Part shown: in pieces, positions 61,367 through 64,000 of the stretch
Numbering within the stretch: position 1 is the first letter of the stretch
Layout: each line of letters begins with the position of its first letter
Assembly (NCBI GenBank): GCA_036563875.1
Contig: DATCLO010000051.1
Coordinates: 38,752-102,751, forward strand
DNA: 64,000 nucleotides
Reading direction: 5' to 3'
From: ZC4RG29 sp036563875
GTDB taxonomy: Bacteria; Bacteroidota; Bacteroidia; Cytophagales; Cyclobacteriaceae
Notes under the pieces: generated by a model
The model's database searches: none
What the model saw: the letters and a program-made list of their open reading frames with translations, nothing else
What the model was told of the DNA's origin: nothing
Made by a program: the position numbers and the translations under genes

Positions 61367-62166
61367 TGAACTACGAGCTTAGCAATCTGCCTGAGCGCAC
61401 AACGAAGCCCAGGCAGTACGGCTTCACCATGGCCATGGACAAAGGCATGAGCGTCAGGGAAGTCGAGGATTTTGTTGAGGTGTGCGCAGATCATGTTGAC
61501 ATCATTAAGTTCGGGTGGGGCACTTCTTACGTTACACCTAACCTTAAGGAAAAGCTGAGAGTATACAAAGAGGCGGGCATCCCCACCTATTTCGGCGGTA
61601 CGTTGTTTGAAGCATTTGTCGCCCGAGGTCAATTCGACGAATACCGTCGCGCACTGGACAAGTATGATATGTCCTTTGCAGAAGTTTCCGACGGTTCGAT
61701 CGATCTGGATCACGACAAAAAATGCGACTACATCGCGAAGCTTTCCGAACAGGTTACGGTTCTGTCTGAAGTCGGCTCAAAGGATGCTGAAAAAATCATC
61801 CCGCCGTACAAGTGGATTGAACTCATGCAGAAGGAGCTTGATGCCGGCGCCTGGAAGGTGATCGGTGAAGCACGGGAAAGCGGCAATGTAGGTTTGTTCC
61901 GTTCCACCGGCGAAGTTCGCTCCGGGCTGGTGCAGGAAATCCTTACGAAGATACCCTTTGAAAAGATCATCTGGGAGGCGCCACAGAAGGCACAGCAGGT
62001 GTGGTTTATCAAACTGCTCGGAGCCAACGTAAATCTGGGCAATATCGCACCAAACGAAGTAATCCCGCTGGAAACGATCCGCCTGGGCCTGCGCGGCGAC
62101 ACATTCCACTATTTTCTCAACAACGAGAAAAAGGCCGGCACCGCCCCACCTTTCGTCACCGAATAA
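61366..62166 (+). CDS. Phosphosulfolactate synthase (ComA family)
   Basis: TIM-barrel enzyme of 266 residues that adds sulfite to phosphoenolpyruvate, giving 3-phosphosulfolactate. Family features: TKPRQYGFTMAMDKGMSVREVEDF, DIIKFGWGTSY, PTYFGGTLFEAF, FAEVSDGSIDL, VLSEVGSKD and GEARESGNVGLF. In methanogens the product leads to coenzyme M. In Cytophagales a link to sulfonolipid (capnine) or other sulfonate synthesis is an inference. The next genes are not sulfonate genes. Confidence 0.92.
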   Translation: MNYELSNLPERTTKPRQYGFTMAMDKGMSVREVEDFVEVCADHVDIIKFGWGTSYVTPNLKEKLRVYKEAGIPTYFGGTLFEAFVARGQFDEYRRALDKYDMSFAEVSDGSIDLDHDKKCDYIAKLSEQVTVLSEVGSKDAEKIIPPYKWIELMQKELDAGAWKVIGEARESGNVGLFRSTGEVRSGLVQEILTKIPFEKIIWEAPQKAQQVWFIKLLGANVNLGNIAPNEVIPLETIRLGLRGDTFHYFLNNEKKAGTAPPFVTE

Positions 62167-62175
62167 ACGGCTGCC

Positions 62176-63114
62176 TTGAGAAGACCCAAAGACTACATAA
62201 TGCTCTACCTCAAGGGGCTTTCAATGGGTGGGGCTGACGTTATCCCGGGCGTGTCAGGAGGTACCATTGCGTTCATTACTGGTATCTACTCTGAATTGGT
62301 GCACTCAATCAAGGCGATCGATGCACAGGCCTTGCGGCTGTTGCTTTCGCTCCAATTCAAGGCGTTTTGGGAAAAGATCAATGGCGGCTTTCTCCTTGCC
62401 GTTTTCGCAGGTATTGTGACGAGCCTGCTGTCGCTGGCCAAGCTCATGGTGTCCCTACTCAAGTCATACCCAGTTCAGACCTGGTCATTTTTTTTCGGGC
62501 TGATATTGATCTCGTCGCCGTTGATCCTGCGTTCGATAATGCGGTGGAACATAGCGGTCGTCGGCTCCATTGTAGTGGGCATTGTGGTCGCATACCTGAT
62601 TACCGTAAGTTCACCAACACAGAGCCCCGAGGCGCTGTGGTTCGTATTCCTGTCCGGCGCCCTGGCGATCTGCGCAATGATCCTTCCGGGCATCTCCGGG
62701 GCGTTTATATTGCTTTTGATCGGCAAATATGAGTTCATCATGCAGGCACTTCTTGCTGTCAATCTCCCGGTCATTATTACCTTTGCGCTGGGATGTTTGA
62801 TAGGCATCATTGCCTTCTCATGGGTTCTTACCTGGGTACTGGACAATTTCCACGACCTGACCATTGCCACACTGGCGGGTTTCATGCTGGGATCCCTCAA
62901 CAAGGTATGGCCCTGGAAGCAATGCCTGACTTATCGCCTCGGTAGCGACGGCAAGCAGGTATGTGCCTTTGACGAAAGCATTTTGCCAGGGGAGTACATG
63001 GCTAATACGGGGAGTGACCCCCAGGTGTTCCAGGCAATACTCTTTGGCGCCATCGGGGTGATTATAGTGCTGCTTATTGAAAAGGTGGCCGAGAGAATGA
63101 AAACAAAAATCTGA
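62176..63114 (+). CDS. DUF368 family undecaprenyl-phosphate translocase (PopT-like)
   Basis: Polytopic membrane protein of 312 residues, probable TTG start. The DUF368 signature KGLSMGGADVIPGVSGGTIAFITGIY is at residues 14-39 and is echoed by a second GALAICAMILPGISGAFILLLIGKYE, showing an internal inverted repeat. Work in Gram-positive bacteria and Vibrio identified DUF368 and DedA proteins as carriers that return undecaprenyl phosphate to the cytoplasmic side. This would feed MraY and the polysaccharide genes of this window. Confidence 0.92.
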   Translation: MRRPKDYIMLYLKGLSMGGADVIPGVSGGTIAFITGIYSELVHSIKAIDAQALRLLLSLQFKAFWEKINGGFLLAVFAGIVTSLLSLAKLMVSLLKSYPVQTWSFFFGLILISSPLILRSIMRWNIAVVGSIVVGIVVAYLITVSSPTQSPEALWFVFLSGALAICAMILPGISGAFILLLIGKYEFIMQALLAVNLPVIITFALGCLIGIIAFSWVLTWVLDNFHDLTIATLAGFMLGSLNKVWPWKQCLTYRLGSDGKQVCAFDESILPGEYMANTGSDPQVFQAILFGAIGVIIVLLIEKVAERMKTKI

Positions 63115-63115
63115 T

Positions 63116-63859
63116 ATGGAGAAAGTGTATGGCCTGATCGGCCTCACCATAAGCCACTCCTTTTCGAAAACCTATTTCGAAGAAAAGTTTTTCAGGGAAG
63201 GCCTGCGCGACTGCAGGTATGAACTTTTCCCGCTGAAAAAGATCGAAGACATCGAAAAGCTGTTCGCGGAGAACAAGGATCTCCGGGGTCTTAACGTTAC
63301 GATTCCCTACAAGGAATCGGTGATGAAGCACCTCGACGAAATCTATCCCGTCGCCAAATTCATTGGCGCGGTCAACGTGATCAAGATCCGCGACGGAAAA
63401 CGGATTGGTTTTAATACCGACTCGGACGCTTTCTACGAAACCGCGAAAGCCTGGCTTCCTGAAAAGCATTCGATGAAGGCGCTCATACTTGGTACGGGAG
63501 GCTCCTCGAAAGCGGTGCAAAAAGCGCTGAAGAAAATGGAAATACCGTACAAGGTTGTTTCACGCACGAAGGGACAGGGCGACTACACGTACGAAGACCT
63601 GAAGAAAGATCCATCGATCATAAATCAGTCCAAGCTACTCATCAACACTACGCCTCTGGGCATGCACCCGGAAACGGATGCTATGCCGCCCATTGACTAC
63701 GATCAGATCGGCAAGGAACACTACGTGTACGACCTGATTTACAACCCGGCACGAACGCTATTCCTACAAAAGGCAGAGATGCGGGGCGCGACGATCAAGA
63801 ACGGCCTGGAAATGCTCCACGTACAGGCCGAGAAGTCGTGGGAAATCTGGAATAGCTAA
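63116..63859 (+). CDS. aroE: Shikimate dehydrogenase AroE
   Basis: Reduces 3-dehydroshikimate with NADPH in the aromatic amino acid pathway. The 247-residue protein has the substrate domain GLIGLTISHSFSKTYF and LNVTIPYKESV with the catalytic lysine, then GFNTDSDAF. The cofactor loop is LILGTGGSSKAV, followed by INTTPLGM and a C-terminal KNGLEMLHVQA. It is slightly shorter than Escherichia coli AroE, as usual in Bacteroidota. It begins 1 base after the DUF368 stop. Confidence 0.95.
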   Translation: MEKVYGLIGLTISHSFSKTYFEEKFFREGLRDCRYELFPLKKIEDIEKLFAENKDLRGLNVTIPYKESVMKHLDEIYPVAKFIGAVNVIKIRDGKRIGFNTDSDAFYETAKAWLPEKHSMKALILGTGGSSKAVQKALKKMEIPYKVVSRTKGQGDYTYEDLKKDPSIINQSKLLINTTPLGMHPETDAMPPIDYDQIGKEHYVYDLIYNPARTLFLQKAEMRGATIKNGLEMLHVQAEKSWEIWNS

Positions 63860-63861
63860 CC

Positions 63862-64000
63862 ATGGATTTCCAACTGGTCAGCGAATACCAACCAACAGGC
63901 GACCAGCCAGCAGCAATTGAGCAACTGGTAAAAGGTGTACTGAGCGGTGAACAGCACCAAACCCTGCTGGGTGTCACCGGTTCCGGCAAGACGTTTACGA
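63862..64000 (+). CDS. uvrB: Excinuclease ABC subunit UvrB (N-terminal fragment, runs off window)
   Basis: The 46 codons present read MDFQLVSEYQPTGDQPAAIE and continue to LLGVTGSGKTFT, the UvrB N-terminal Q-motif region and Walker A. The gene starts 2 bases after the aroE stop and is cut by the window edge, not broken. Confidence 0.93.
   Translation, partial: MDFQLVSEYQPTGDQPAAIEQLVKGVLSGEQHQTLLGVTGSGKTFT

Overview
The window is a stretch of a Bacteroidota chromosome, most likely from a gliding or soil/aquatic member of the Cytophagales (Chryseolinea/Ohtaekwangia-like). This is inferred from: a SusC/SusD pair with a FecI-type sigma factor and FecR-type anti-sigma factor; a surface protein ending in a CHU_C / type IX secretion (type B) sorting domain; a TamL/TamB pair of the Bacteroidota type; the gene order TPR - phosphosulfolactate synthase - DUF368 - aroE - uvrB; and promoters of the Bacteroidota form (TTG, 19-20 bases, TAnnTTTG). 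Base composition is close to 50% G+C throughout. I see no transposase, prophage, CRISPR array or rRNA. Both window ends cut genes (ftsZ on the left, uvrB on the right).

Region 1 (1-15016, minus strand) is a near-complete division and cell wall cluster in the order mraZ-rsmH-ftsL-ftsI-murE-mraY-murD-(107-aa unknown)-ftsW-murG-murC-ftsQ-ftsA-ftsZ. Gaps are mostly a few bases and several genes overlap; murF and ddl are absent. In front of mraZ are three exact 7-base repeats spaced 10 bases apart that overlap the -33 promoter element, as expected for MraZ self-regulation.

Region 2 (15261-25207) holds a thioredoxin-fold lipoprotein translationally coupled to mnmA, then, convergently, the envelope pair tamB-tamL. 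Two candidate structured RNAs lie in the tamB upstream region. Region 3 (25606-28813) encodes three exported enzymes: a Tat-type SGNH hydrolase, a Sec-type RraA-family aldolase-like protein and a Tat-type enolase-superfamily dehydratase. Together they look like an extracytoplasmic acid-sugar module. tRNA-Gly(CCC) follows.

Region 4 (29125-36003) is an ECF sigma / FecR / STN-containing SusC / SusD cell-surface signalling and uptake system, closed by a strong terminator. Region 5 (36291-49432) is a mosaic of single-gene and small operons: an unknown 154-aa protein, a secreted membrane-anchored TPR-CHAT protein with a lactonase, DUF488, TonB-C, DinB, a cupin, RtcB, a TPR protein, a crcB-GH172-serine hydrolase operon and msrB. 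Between the cupin gene and rtcB is a compact unit with a consensus promoter, internal stems and an intrinsic terminator, predicting an RNA of about 125 nt. This is the best candidate for something undescribed.

Region 6 (49564-53229) contains a repeat-rich T9SS cargo protein, tRNA-Arg(CCT) and hflX. Region 7 (53401-59897) is an exopolysaccharide cluster: GT4, RmlC-like epimerase, Wza-like lipoprotein, Wzc-like tyrosine kinase, CpsB/YwqE-like PHP phosphatase and an SDR. Region 8 (59960-64000) is a large TPR protein, phosphosulfolactate synthase, DUF368 undecaprenyl-phosphate carrier, aroE and the start of uvrB.
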